64,000 nt of DNA from Nemopilema nomurai. Lineage: Eukaryota; Cnidaria; Scyphozoa; Rhizostomeae; Rhizostomatidae. The notes below the pieces were generated by a model. That model saw only the letters and a list, made by a program, of their open reading frames with translations, did no database searches and was not told the DNA's origin. Made by a program: the position numbers and the translations under genes. The stretch covers positions 1,189,230 to 1,253,229 of the forward strand of contig ML133488.1 of assembly GCA_003864495.1 (NCBI GenBank), read 5' to 3'. Positions 48,001-60,339 of this stretch are shown in pieces (positions within the stretch are counted from its first letter, which is position 1; each line of letters begins with the position of its first letter).

Positions 48001-51000
48001 AAATTTCTTTGTAAAATATCAAGCACGATATCAAACTGCGATATTGTTTAAGCTCCTTTCAATTCCAATAATTAATGCGAAACTATCAGCTTCCTCCCAA
48101 CCTATACGATTACCTCGACATCCTTCGGTATTTTAGAATATATATGTATGATGCAACATTAAAAGCACATTATGTGCTTCTACAACCATTTGCTACAATG
48201 TTACAGTACACAATTCCTGCCTATACGTCATCAGCGTAAAAAGTAGTGCTAAAAGGTACAGGAGATAATTCTGGGCAAGTTCAAAGCCAGGGCTTTTCTA
48301 GCATTTCTGAGCCATGACATACTAAATACGTTTCCAACTGATATTGACAATGAAGAATGTAGTTATACCATTGGTCCTATCAACCCAGATCCAACTGCCT
48401 CGATCTTTCTGTTTTAAATTTGAAAAAATACCGGTGATTTCCTAATGATCTCGTACGGTCCGGTGATTTCGTACGGATAACGCGTGGAAAGCTTCCATGA
48501 CGTACCTGGTGTGGTGACAACGGCTGCCATGGGAAAGCCATTCCCGATACCCTTCGCCATTGTCACTAGAGATAAACGACAATGAGATGACGTCACTAGA
48601 GATGACGCAGGACAAGTCAACAATAAGCCTTTAACGTAAAAAGGAATTTCCAGCCTGAGGCATAATCTATTATAGGATGTCTCGTTATTAAAGAAAAGCA
48701 AAATGCTGCACAGTCTCTTTCTTTCGAGCAATCCTAGTCGTTTCCGTTACGAACAGCGTTGGCAAATTAGCTAGATACCTGAGACAGACCAAAAGAAAAA
48801 CAAGCCCCGAAATTTCCTCCTCAGTTTTAGGGTTCTTAAATGGTAATAATGAAATACACATAGAACTTAGCACAAAAGTGCAGCAATTGACGATTGCAGA
48901 ATTTGTAGATGAAGCAATAACATGCAGGGGCGGATTTAAGAGGCAACGGTTGGAGGGGGGTGGGGTGTTAGACTATGATCGGATTTTAGTGTCACGCCCT
49001 TCAGGTGCCTGGGAAATAATAGAAACGCCCATTTTTCATCTGACATCGCTTTGAAGCGTTCTTCGATTTTAAGTAGTATATTATGTTGAAAGAAAAACTA
49101 CAACTGACTCAATGAGAAAATAAATAACTAAGAAACTGGCGTCATTTCATCACTAGGCCTACTGACTACAAAATAAGCTATTTACCGAATCAAAATAAAA
49201 TTTACCGGATAGCACAAAAATATTTGGGGAAGGTCGCACCTCCCCCCCCCCCCCGGTAAGTTCGTCCCGGATAACATGTCAGCCGGTTGGTTACCCTTCT
49301 TGAAATACATACCAATATCAGGGGTTACACCGTGACCTTGGAACCCCCAGTAATGTTCTCCTGTGCGCCCAAAGCCTGTTTGCACCTGCGACGAAATTTG
49401 TTTCATTCAGCGATGAAATAAACACAGTGAAATTCTTACTGCAATAATTTGTCTATTGCTACCATCATTTACATCCCTCTCCCACCCTCTAAATGCAGTC
49501 TCCTTGAAGAAAATGCGGTCAATACTTAATGCTACGTGACCACCAGAACACTATGGCGCATTCGGAATTCGATATATCCCCCGTAATCTGAAACTTCGGC
49601 TGCAGTGTAGGTATCTTTGATTGTCAAGGCCTGAGACAAACAAAGTTTAGGGGATCAATCCAAATAGCTTCTGTGAGCTAATCTGCGGGGATACGACTCA
49701 CGAACATGCGCGAAAGTGCCTGATTTTGGTATTTGTTTTTCATCATTAAGGCAGGTTTCTGTCTGCATGTGTACTGAAAAATAATCTGTGCTTTTCAAAT
49801 CGAAGATTGATGGCTCACTGCGCGTCAGCAAATCCGCAAATCCTCAGTTAACAAAGCATCGTTGGCGATTTACTGAGGAGGTCTACTGAGAAACAAACTG
49901 AAGACTATCTTGAAGAGACATAGTGACTTATGGTCAAGATGCAAGGGCAAGTGCAAACTCACCTCATCAGCAATGCACAACCCTCCTCTTGCTCTCACAT
50001 TCTCATAAACTCTTTTTAAGTAGCCTTTTGGATACTGGACTGTCCCTCCAACGCCCTATAACAATGCAAAAATCAAGAAATGCAAAAATCAAGAAATGCA
50101 AAACCGAAAAGCATATATCACAAATGCCAAAACGACTTCATTTTTATGCAACCGACTGACAAAGTCAATCTTCATAGCCCAGGAAGTGGTAAGGACTTTT
50201 ACTTCTGTCACCGAACAAAATGGAAGCCTTCACACCCCGTTATCTCGAAAACTTCGGGGATGGGTATAGAAGTGGCTGATCTCATTCACGCTCGTGAGAA
50301 ATAATAATTTTTGATAACCTTGGTCTTAGAGTAAAACAAAGCAGGGAAAAACATGAGCAAAAATTATTCATTTAATCTTGCTTACGCAACTACCAAACCT
50401 TTAAAAAATTAAGGGAAATGCATGCAATATAGGGTTTATCAAAATAAATGTAGAATTCTTACTTGAATAGGCTCTGCAAAGAATCCAGCAATTTGTGAAG
50501 AGACTGAATAATCTAGAACCTCTTGAAGCTGATCAACGTATTGGTCACACGCCTTGCATTGGCCTAAAAACAAAGTTTCCGATTCTCTGAATGAAAAATA
50601 GTTACGATGTGCCACCGTAGCCTGATTGTTACTTTAAATGTGACAGCATAATTCTAAAAGTCGTTTACCACAAGGGCCTTATTTATTAACTGTTACTAGA
50701 ATGACCAAATCCCTTCCACAATTGAAAAAAGCAGCGCAATGATCAAGATTAACATGCTTGATTGAATATTGACGCCATCAAATATTGGCCTGATAATTGT
50801 CAATTATACGTAAATAGTAATCAGAAGCTATACCGCAGGACATTACAAGAAAACGTTAAAAATGAACCTGGATTGCAATCACAGTCCCTTGAAGTCTGTC
50901 AATAGAAAGAAAACAGCTTTAGTAACAAGCATTCATAGTACGATTGACACCAGTTTCAATATATTTATAAAAAATCAAAATAACTTCATGATGAATGCGT

Positions 51001-54000
51001 AAAAATGAGTTTCAGAAATTCTAGCAAATGATAAGCAGCTTGAGCAAACATGGAAGTAGAGAAGAAGAATAAAAACTCCTGAACAGGAAGAGGAGGAAGA
51101 GGATGAAGAAGAATAAGTGAAGAAGAAGAATACAAAATACCTGGAAAAGATTCAAGAAAAGGAAGAAGGCGAATACGTGAAGAAGGAGAATGCAAACTAC
51201 CTGAACAGGAGAGTCGCGACAGTGTTTTCCACCCCATGTGCCTCTATAAACATCTGGATTGACTGTCTATAGAAAGAGACATATAATCTCATAAACAGGA
51301 CATATACTTCCACATGAAAAGTTTGATCAAGCTAAATGAACTATGAAAGCGGAATTTACAGTGGAAAAAAGTGACCGATCATCACCATCGCTAGTTTTCA
51401 GCTAACAAAAAGCTTGGCATCCAATCAATTACTAATCAATAAACAAACTAGCATTCAACCACACATCTGGTGGTACAATGACACGCAAGCTACTAGTTAC
51501 AAAATACAACCAAACTGATAATCATGGTAGAAGATTAGAATGAGCCGTCAGGTAATTCAAATAGCGACGTCGCATGTCAATGAATTTCAAAATCAGGGAT
51601 ATAGGGACAAAAGACACGATGTCTCCTCTTCTACCTATGACATCAGTAATTGGCACAGCATAAATCTATAAATAGTATGCTGTGATGAATGTGCTATAAA
51701 TATTGATACAAAAAGACATACAGAAGCGTAGCCTAAATTCAAAGGAATATTATGCTTCCAGTTCGTCTGCCCAAGGATACCCAGCAAGGATGGGCTGGTC
51801 CCGTGGTAAGAATTCCTGCAAAAGAGTTTACAAACAATACTAGTCATTGCAATACGGTGATAAATAAACGACTTTTCAGGATTTTTTCTTATAATGTATC
51901 TTAATCTGTTATCAAGCCTTTAAAAGTATGAAAATTGATGTCAGTAAAAAGTGAAACCTCCCTCCGAATAGATGGCTAAAAATGGGGCCTTAAAAATCAG
52001 CAAGGCATGGACCTTTGTATCCAAAGTCAACTTGCAAAAAGCTTTAATAGTCCTCATTAACTGATTTTTTTCTATGGGCACCTCGTAATCAAAATGTAGG
52101 GGTCTCTGAGACAAGCCATGTAACAGAAGTGGTCACCGTAGGAAACCTACAAATGTTCTGATGATGCCAAAGCAAAGTACCAAGGTTCTTTTGTGAATGA
52201 CTCTTTATAGGCCACTCAGAGCACCGCTGCTTTGCTTAAGAACGGCTGGAAATTGAAAGGCAAATAGGGTTTGATTTCTAAAGGAAGTTACTACGTGCAA
52301 ATGAGCTCTTGCCTCAAATGAATGACGTCATAGCTTCTGGTATAAGCCCGGGCCATCAAGAGTGCAAGATCGTTTGCTTCTGAGCCACTGTTCACGAAGT
52401 AAACTACCTAAAGAGAGTATAAGATACAAACTACAATAAAAAAGCTGCAAAAGCGATTCTTTGTTCATAAAAGGAACATGAACTTTGAGCATTCATCGGT
52501 CGATCAATTTGGTAGCCCTTGAATAAAAAAGTTAGCCATACCAAAATCTAGTAAGATGTATGATAACAAAAGAAAGATTGACTTAAATGTACAATTATGC
52601 ACCATTCATTTAAAAAAGCCCCATGTTCACAATGCATTGCGCATCCCTTTGAACGGAGTATCTTAATGAACAGCACCGACGAAAAAGGAGGAAATTGGCA
52701 TTCACCAACGACCATAATTTTTGGATCCTCCCTTGTTCAGCATCTTGCAAGTAACCTTTGTGACACCTAGTTTAACCACAGGTCGTTATAATAGACATGT
52801 TGTTCAAAGTTCCGATAGTTATGTATTCGACACCTCCACAACGAAGAGAATTAGCCCAACCTTAAGGTCTCCAGGCATTTTGGCAGCAAGCTTCTCCCCA
52901 GCTTCAGAGATCTTGCTGTTCACGTATATGTTAGTTGTGTGCCACAAGCGATCCAACTGCGACTTCAGAGCTTCATTTACACGCCTTTGAACAAAAAAGA
53001 AACAAGACTTAAAATGAGGACCATAGATTCTGATTATAGATGAGCAATTAAAAATGACGATTATAGATGTCGATTGTAGATGCCGATTATAGATGGCCGA
53101 TTATAGATGAACGATTATAGATGACCGATTATGGATGATCGATTATGGATGATCGATTATAGATGCCGATTATAGATGACCGATTATGGATGATCGATTA
53201 TAGATGATCGATATGGGTGATCAATCATAGGTGCCGATTGTAGATGCCGATTATGGATGATCGACAATAGATGACTGATTATAGATGACCGATTATGGAT
53301 GATCAATTATAGATGATCGATTACAGATGACCGATTATGGATGATCGATTACAGATGACCGATTATGGATGACCATTATAGATGACCGAGAGCTGGCAAC
53401 TCTCCTCACTCTGCGTGAAAGTTTGGTCATGGCAGGGACTCGAAACACGGACCATTGGGTCTGTAGTCAGCGCTTCTAAGACCTCAGCCATCATCTCACA
53501 AGTAGAAAGGAATGCTTACGGGTGGCAGTGTCCCACGCTAACGGTAACAATCCCTGCGAACATGTCCAAGTATCGCTTACCATCCGCGTCGAAAATCCAT
53601 TGCATGTACCCCTTGAACAAGATTCAAGGCATCATAAATAAAGGAAATGGTACAACAACGAAGATTAGGCTGGTGTTAGGCTTTCGATCAGCATTAACTT
53701 TGCTTTGAAGGTGCAGAAAGGTAAGCACCTATCAAACAATACTCAGACTTACTTATCCAGATTTTTGCTAGGTCCAAATATTAGAACACTGCTCAAAGCA
53801 TAAATATCACTGCTGTTATCAAGAATACATTACAATCAGAACACAGCTGCTTTCTCGCATCCAAGATACAGAAAGCACTATTTTGTCAAGCAGTCTGATA
53901 ATGATCTGATAACCCTTATACGACATCCACCTAGATACAAATGGAATGATAAAAACTAAACACCAAATGCTTAAACAAAGAATCATCAAATTATTTTCTA

Positions 54001-57000
54001 GACCACAGATTTCCATCCAACATTTGTCAGATAACAGCTGTTCAACAAAAACCACTCTTCCAGTTGGACTGAATAAATGTCTGTCTAACAATGATCTCAT
54101 CACAAAGTTCTTTAGCAAAGTGTTTCACATTTAATTTCTTCTTCGCCATTGCAGATACCTGAATTAAGTACCTCTGTACTGACTTACCTGATGAGCGTGT
54201 AATGGCTTTTTGTAATAGGTGAGCAGAGATGGGGACAGGTTCTTTCCTCTGAGTTCCAGTGCTTTCTCATATGAAATTCCCTGAAACATAAAGATATCAT
54301 GTTGTTTGAGAGCCCCTAAAAGCCACTCAGATCACTGAATTTCACTCCTGTTTACGCAAAGTGGCTCCATGAAGAGCTAGAGAAGCAATCATATCTGTCT
54401 TTTCTTGTGTTATTTGAACAGGTAAATTACTGCAAACTTGAGACAAGTTATGCTTAACATCCTGATAGAGTGGTTCCAAATGATAATTGATAGCTATCCT
54501 CAGACTAAAGGATGTCTCATTTCTAAAAGCTTTTCGTCTGACACTCCTCAGAGCATAAAACGTCAGAATAAGGTTCCGAAAAAACACGATGGAAAATAAA
54601 TACCCAGTTGTGGATCGAAATAAGCCAATCAAAAAGACGCAGGCACAAGACCGGTAAAGTTGACCAATCAGTGCCGCGAGCCTAAAGAAAAATTACCAAT
54701 TGAGTCCAAGAGAGAAAACGAATTCCTTCTGTCTACACAATGGCGGCTTTTTCGTTTTTATGTAGATCGACTCCTAAACTGCTAGATGGAAGGACGACCG
54801 GGCTCTGCCAATTATCCGAAACATGTCGTCATTATAGAGTTTTGCACAATCTGGGTTGTCTAAAATATGTTGACCGATGGCAGAATCACTTGTTTTAACA
54901 GTGTTTCTAGACCTACAAGATCGAGGAGGCTGTTCTCTTTGAGGGGCAATTTTGTTTCTTATGTTGGAAAGAACATGCTGTTTTATCCTATCCCCCAATC
55001 TTTGGGTTGTGCGTCCTACGTAGCCAGAATCACACTGGCACGTAAATTCATAAATGACGGAACTTTTTTGGTTAATAGGAACGCAATCCTTTTGAATGGA
55101 TGGAAGGGCAATCCTTTCCTAGTGTTGTAAACAATCCGAGGATTGACAGCAAAGAAACATTTGGTTATGGCTTGCCTAATCTGTCTCTCGAATCGCAAGG
55201 AAGTGTCACCAATCCATGGTAGTTTCAAATTTCCTGGGCACTTTTGCGGACCAAACTTTTGAACAGCCGAAAAACATGCGATCTTCTCCTTAGTATAGAT
55301 CGTTTTGAGTTTTTCCAGTTCAGCGTGCAGTTTAGATTTTCGAACCTTTTGGAGTTTAACAAATTACGAGCACGACTAAGCGATTTAGCGTTGGAACTGG
55401 TCAACTCAAAAGTGTTGGCTACAGAAATTACGTTCGCTAAGTTCATGCAAAACTTGAACATCGAAAACGAAACATCCTTGCCATTTTTAGATGTTTTGGT
55501 CGAAAAGTCTAACACTGGATTTCTTACCAGTGAATATTGCAAGCCCACTTTTACAGGCCAGTGAATACGCTGGAATTCATTTTGCCCAAAACAACGCAAA
55601 GTCAACCTTGTCAAAACATCAGTACATTAATGTTTTTAAACCTTGTCAAAACATTAGAAATTAATGATAGGAGAAGACCCACGGGCAAAGTCAACCTTGT
55701 CAAAACATTAATGTTTTTAAACCTTGTCAAAACATTAGAAATTGATGATAGGAGAAGACCCACGGGCAAAGTCAACCTTGTCAAAACATTAGAAATTAAT
55801 GATAGGAGAAGACCCACGGGCAAAGTCAACCTTGTCAAAACATTAGAAATTAATGATAGGAGAGACCCACGGGCTTTCAACGACCGCAAATGTATGGCCT
55901 CCCTAAAATACACAAGCCGAACGGCCCACTTAGACCTGTCTTGTCTATGATTGGTTCAGCAAAACACGAACTGGCTAAGTGGCTTTCTGAAATTTGGACC
56001 CTGTTCTTCAAAAATATTCAAAACATTGCATCAAGGATTCTTTTACGTTCGCTAAGTTCATGCAAAACTTGAACATCGAAAACGAAACATCTTTCATGTG
56101 TTCTTTCGACATTAGTAGTCTTTTCACAAATGTCCCTTTGAGTGAGATAGTGAGACCATCAAAATATGTGCCGACGCTATGTACCGGAGCGAGCTTAATA
56201 GCCCACCATTCCCAGAGGAAGTATTCATTGAACTGATGGAAACTGCAACACGTTCAGTTGAATTCAGTTTTAACAATGAAATGCACCAACAAAAGGATGG
56301 TGTCGCTATGGGTAGCCCTCTGGGACCTGCCTTGGCTAATATCTTTGTTGGCTTTCATGAAGAGCGTTTGTTCGACTACGACCAAAAGCCAGGTGTCTAT
56401 TTTCGGTATATGGATGACACATATACCATTTTCAAAACAGAGGCTGAGTGTGATATTTTTCTTAATAGCCTACACCTGGCCCAACAGTTAACGTTTGAAA
56501 AGGAAGAAAATGATTCCTTGCCATTTTTAGATGTTTTGGTCGAAAAGTCTAACACTGGATTTCTTACCAGTGAATATTGCAAGCCCACTTTTACAGGCCA
56601 GTACATACGCTGGAATTCATTTTGCCCAAAACAACGCAAAGTCAACCTTGTCAAAACATTAGTACATAGGACACTTGTGATCTGCTCGAAATCTAAACTG
56701 CATGCTGAAATGTCAGACGAAAAAGCTTCTAGTATGTCGTAAAATGTTTGCTTTTTTTAAAGCCATTTCTAATTTCCAAAAAGAAAGGGAAATGAGCCAT
56801 TCACAAAAAACATCTAGCAAACAATTTAACTTTCCAACTTCCTGCCAAAATTCTCATCCAATTTTTCCATTTAATATTGTATGGTTTTTTCAATTTTTAT
56901 TACCAAATACGCTCCATTACAAGGAACATAAGATAGGGGAAATAAAACAAGACAATAAAATAAAAAGTAAGTTGGGGACAATATTAAACCTGATAACTCA

Positions 57001-58844
57001 AGAAAAACTCAAGACGAGATAACAAAAAGTGAAGCAATCAGACTGGCAGACCAAGGGCATTATTAAAATTTTCACCTTGTAAGGTTGCGGTTGGAAGTCA
57101 CAATCTGGCATGCGAAGCTCATCATCCTTTGATGGCTCAACTTCATATGATGAATGTTGCTGCTGTAGGGAGGCCTGGGAGCTCACAATACACCTCACAG
57201 GTGAAGCATTCACTGTAACAAGAGCAAAGAAATGCGACAGCTCAGTTCAATTATTCAATTTAAGTTCTACTCATCCACCTATGGGTGATTAAAATTTGGC
57301 TAGGGGCTGCAAATTTTCTGCCCAAATGAGCAACAAGGCTAAAATACTAGCTTTTTAACAGGGGTTAAAACATATCATATTATCTTGTTATGCTATTCAA
57401 AATGAAAGAGACACACTCAAGGTCTTAAAGTTTAACATGTATTGTTCATTTCAGCCTTGGTTTCTAATTGCTTTGCCTCTTGTATGAGTAATGTAACACA
57501 AATCAAAATTAGAATACTGAAAAGATCTTTGTACATCAAGTCTGAAACCATAAAATTCTAATTCCGCCTGAATGTATTGTGGGTTTTGTTGTGAATATTT
57601 ACCAGACTGACATTGCTTGTTACCACATGATGGAAGGCTGAATTCATGTGTATGACTCCTCACACTTTTTAGAGAAACCCCATTTTCAATATTGCTAGAC
57701 TTATCCTTGCAAGGTCTTTCACATCTCAATACCTTAATAATAACACTACACTTGCTGGAACACAATTCTTGTTTGATAGCAGAGGATAAGCAACAGATGC
57801 TTTCACAAGTCATCTTCTAGAAAGTTCAAACTAAAAACTCTGGGCCCACACCATTCTTAACCTGTATTAGTTTTAGACTACACAAAAGACAATAAATCTT
57901 TGGATGATAATTCCTCTCTTTTACTGCAATGTGAAGGTGAGCCTGCTTTCTTACTCTCATAAAAACAAAAAAAGTCTCAAGGACCAAGCCTAGATGTGGC
58001 AAATCTTCTCAGACCACATCACATACCATTGGAATGGAACACTTTTCAATTCATTATGTAACAACAGAATAACTCTTAACAACAGAATTATGTAGCATCT
58101 ACAATTCTCTTTAACACACGAGTTAAAAAGATTCAAACAAAACCTAGGGCTGTATGGACTGAGGCCTTAAACATGGGAGTAACACAATGGTTTAGACACG
58201 AGGTTGCTGTCCATTTGATCCATGTCCATAGTTAAATCAAAAGCCTAGTGCGAATTTGACAGCTAAAGTGGGCTTGGAACATAATGGTTTGGCTGGAGAA
58301 AAGCCTTACGATATTTAAGCGACATATTGTAATCAGAAGCCATTACCCTAAAGACTAGAGCCTTCAACTGAGTTTAAAACGATACCAGAATATATGGGGC
58401 CCAATTATAAACGATTTGGCCTAAGTGCAGCGACCCATATGCCCTGTGGTGAGGGCAGCGTTGCTTCAATGCACTTTTTGTTTGTGCACACGGCAGCATG
58501 TTCGGTAGCCACGTAGATGACAACAAAAGGCGTATTCATGTTTCACGAAGCGCGCCACGTCAAGTGTGTTGCGATCACAGCCTAGATGCTCCGTTTCAAA
58601 AGTTAAAGCGAATTAAGTACCCGAGGAGTAGATAAAATCGGTTTTAGCAGAATCAAATGACCACTACGGGCTGCATTTAAGGGCAATAACAATATTGCAC
58701 CTACATATTTCAGGTCGTAAATACAATTTGATAAACCAACTATGAAAAAAACAAATCATCATGGTTCTTCTTTATCTCCACAAAAATACTGGGAATAAGC
58801 TTACCGCTTCGTAGATTGACTTTCAAATAACGCAAGTGCTGCAT
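45016..58844 (-). CDS. AGXT2: Alanine-glyoxylate aminotransferase 2, mitochondrial
   Basis: Seventeen minus-strand exons: 58844-58805, 57212-57076, 54280-54188, 53611-53520, 52984-52861, 52407-52313, 51815-51722, 51266-51201, 50895-50868, 50563-50463, 50055-49963, 49385-49313, 48565-48506, 47783-47695, 47369-47220, 46467-46369, 45117-45016. Phases agree throughout; the product is 511 aa (human 514). The start [13 protein letters not shown] is a basic amphipathic mitochondrial presequence. Family blocks include [86 protein letters not shown] and [23 protein letters not shown] carries the PLP lysine at codon 350. This class III transaminase moves amino groups from alanine and other donors (beta-aminoisobutyrate, dimethylarginines) to glyoxylate or pyruvate. 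Intron 6 has a GC donor (52312-52311). Exon 9 is only 28 nt. Confidence 0.96.
45814..46195. mobile_element. MITE copy 1 (in AGXT2 intron 16)
   Basis: The left end TACACGCTTCTTTTTATAAG is mirrored by the right end TTATAAAAAAAGCGTGTA, each followed inward by a GGAACC stretch. The whole 0.38 kb matches the inverse of 59506-59907, including TACATGTAGAAGGCCGAA and TGATTTGAGGTCTACGAATA-type blocks. No coding capacity; target duplications are unclear. Confidence 0.8.
46995..47153 (-). mobile_element. tRNA-derived SINE, copy 2 (in AGXT2 intron 15)
   Basis: Inverted relative to copy 1 (29294-29450) and colinear with it from GCTGGCTTGAAAGC through both Pol III boxes to CCTGTTGCC. The A box is two bases shorter (CAGCGGTAG in place of CAGTTGGTAG). 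It ends about 67 bp from exon 15 of AGXT2. Confidence 0.8.
51041..51200. repeat. GAA/AAG-rich imperfect repeats next to AGXT2 exon 8
   Basis: Purine-rich plus strand. The motif CCTGAACAGG, which spans the exon 8 end in the plus-strand reading, recurs near 51077-51087 with a similar GAAGAAGAAT flank. Confidence 0.6.
53031..53388 (+). repeat. Degenerate minisatellite in AGXT2 intron 4
   Basis: Roughly 25 imperfect copies of a 13-14 bp unit of type CGATTATAGATGAC, with frequent A/G and C/T variants such as CGATTATGGATGAT. Confidence 0.9.
54342..54632 (-). other. Unexplained open frame beside the Penelope-like fragment
   Basis: A 96-codon minus-strand frame ends at TGA 54344-54342. Its C-terminal half ([14 protein letters not shown], then [17 protein letters not shown]) looks protein-like, but I cannot name it. 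It lies in AGXT2 intron 2, just 3' of the GIY-YIG fragment, so it may be a relic of another insertion. Confidence 0.3.
54774..55330 (-). mobile_element. Penelope-like element fragment, C-terminal GIY-YIG part
   Basis: Reading down the minus strand: [17 protein letters not shown], then [19 protein letters not shown] and, near the 3' end, [21 protein letters not shown] and [11 protein letters not shown]. These are typical of the linker and GIY-YIG endonuclease part of Penelope-like retroelements. Frame shifts break it into several pieces. It lies inside AGXT2 intron 2. Confidence 0.75.
55430..55600 (+). repeat. Duplicated, internally deleted copy of Penelope RT segments
   Basis: Joins [13 protein letters not shown] (as at 56044-56095) directly to [15 protein letters not shown] (as at 56517-56580), skipping about 420 bp that separate them in the larger fragment. 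Confidence 0.75.
55601..55880 (+). repeat. 54-bp tandem repeat built from Penelope sequence
   Basis: About four copies of a unit containing GGAGAAGACCCACGGG and GTCAACCTTGTCAAAACATT; an extra ATTAATGTTTTTAAACC spacer appears twice. The second half of the unit is the KVNLVKTL segment of the RT fragment (near 56640). Confidence 0.85.
55881..56742 (+). mobile_element. Penelope-like element fragment, reverse transcriptase core
   Basis: In order on the plus strand: [28 protein letters not shown] (catalytic block A), [17 protein letters not shown], and YMDDTYTIF with the catalytic YxDD, then SLPFLDVLV. These are RT blocks of Penelope-like elements. At least one frame shift (near 56000-56040 and again near 56150) disrupts it. 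The fragment ends at the SKLHAE block, exactly where the inverted GIY-YIG fragment begins. Confidence 0.8.
57603..57816 (-). CDS. Candidate cysteine-rich exon, possibly alternative 5' exon
   Basis: Minus-strand segment with a TTTCTAG acceptor (phase 0) and a GTAAAT donor (phase 1). It encodes a cysteine-rich peptide ([12 protein letters not shown], then [20 protein letters not shown]). It joins in phase both to the candidate first exon 60146-60027 and to AGXT2 exon 2 at 57212. I do not recognise it. Confidence 0.3.
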
Positions 58845-59505
58845 CGTTTAATGTGATTCTGATAAAGATAACCGAGCAGGCAAACGTGTGTTTTTGTTCT
58901 GCCGAACAGCCGAACAGAACCAAACAGATCTAGACACTAGGCTCCAGGCCCCTGCGGTCTAGACCAATTGTAGCTTGGTCTACAAACGGGAACAGTAGTA
59001 GCACAGAATAGCACCAATTCGTCACGGTTCAAGTCCGCTTTTCAATGCAAGATATCGTTGTTGGGGAAACTTCGTTGCAGACATCTATGACCAGCGTTCC
59101 AGGACTAGCTGCCATGATGATTCCGAATCCCGGTTCAATTCCAGAGCGTTGGCCTAGCACAAAATTTCAAGCAACACCTGGATGCAGATGAGGCTCAACA
59201 ACCAAATGTTTCCAAGCTTTCGTCACACTGAAGTAAAATGGTCCTTTTTAAAAAAATTCTAGCATCGAACCTTCCCGAATTAGCCCGCGGTCACTCAGAC
59301 AGTTTGTACTGAAAACAACGCGGCGTGGAGCAACTAGATTACTTCTTAGGAAACTGTTCCCTCTGAACTAATGGGTGTCGGTTGGAGAAAGCCTCGCCAA
59401 ATAGGCAAATTTTCTATTTGATTGAGTTTTAATTATAGCAGCGGTGGACACCGATTATTGACACCAGCATTTTGGCAAGGAGCTGCCCCTTCTTGGCTGT
59501 TGAAA
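58845..59505. promoter_or_regulatory. AGXT2 5' flank
   Basis: Region directly upstream of the predicted AGXT2 start at 58844; it should include the 5' UTR and promoter. No specific element identified. Confidence 0.4.
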
Positions 59506-59907
59506 TACACGCTTTTATTTATAAGGAACCTACCACAAGGCCGAGTTCCAAAAGTTCCTTATTCGTAGACCTCAAGTCATCAGATTTTAGTACCAAAAGT
59601 TCCTTAAAAGTTCCTTAATTTTCACTGCACATCAATAAGCCTTAACAGTTAATAGAGAGAGGGGAAAGATAGACTATGCGGAAACTACTCGATAAAGCAC
59701 TTGACACACGAATAGCAACAAATCTATGCGAGTATTGGCTGCAAATGAATCGAACCGGCTTTTTAGTTCTTGATGATGCAGTATTAAAAAAATTTCAAAT
59801 CGAAAAGTTTCTTAGGGTTTTCGTTTTGAGTAGTATAAGTTCTTTAAATACTTCGGCCTTCTACATGTAGGTTCCTTATAAAGTGGTTCTTTATAAAAAA
59901 GCGTCTA
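59506..59907. mobile_element. MITE copy 2 (inverted relative to copy 1)
   Basis: Ends TACACGCTTTTATTTATAAG and TTATAAAAAAGCGTCTA with inward GGAACC; the interior is colinear with the reverse complement of 45814-46195. About 20 bp longer because of a TCTATCTTTCCCCTCTC-type insertion. Confidence 0.8.
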
Positions 59908-60026
59908 CATCTAATAAATTTCAATAATCAATCAAACGTAGATGAGTGAATTCCATAATATTCCTCTGTTGTGACTTTGCCTCATCTTTTCATTCCTCAA
60001 CTGCCGTTTCAAATGACGATACTCAC

Positions 60027-60146
60027 CAACATTAGGCCGTTATCCCTTAATTTCATGAATCTGGACTCGTGCTCTTTCCGTTCGCTCCTGCTCGCCTTGC
60101 TTTTCTCCGCGAGAAGACCAATTGTTCCACAAGCATGACGCGCCAT
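60027..60146 (-). CDS. Candidate first exon of an unidentified gene
   Basis: Forty codons from ATG (60146) to a GTGAGT donor (60026). The peptide is basic (MARHACGTIGLLAEKSK, then RSERKEHESRF). It is phase-compatible with the candidate exon 57816-57603. It could be an alternative 5' exon for AGXT2 or belong to a separate gene. Confidence 0.3.
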
Positions 60147-60339
60147 ATTGAACAAAAGTAGGTCAAGATTTCAAGCTTAGGCCAAGTTTATATAAAAGTT
60201 TTGGGAATTTTGGCAACCCTAAAACGTGGCACAAATGCAGTAACGTAGGTGGCCACAAAATTCTACCTTTACAGGCTCTCAACAGACCCTGGAATGTGTA
60301 CTGCTCCCCCGGTCCTCAGGAACCTGATCCTGCCGCTAA

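Noticed and set aside
55537..55950. 137-codon plus-strand open frame
   Set aside because: Created by the 54-bp tandem repeat and Penelope fragments read in a non-native frame.
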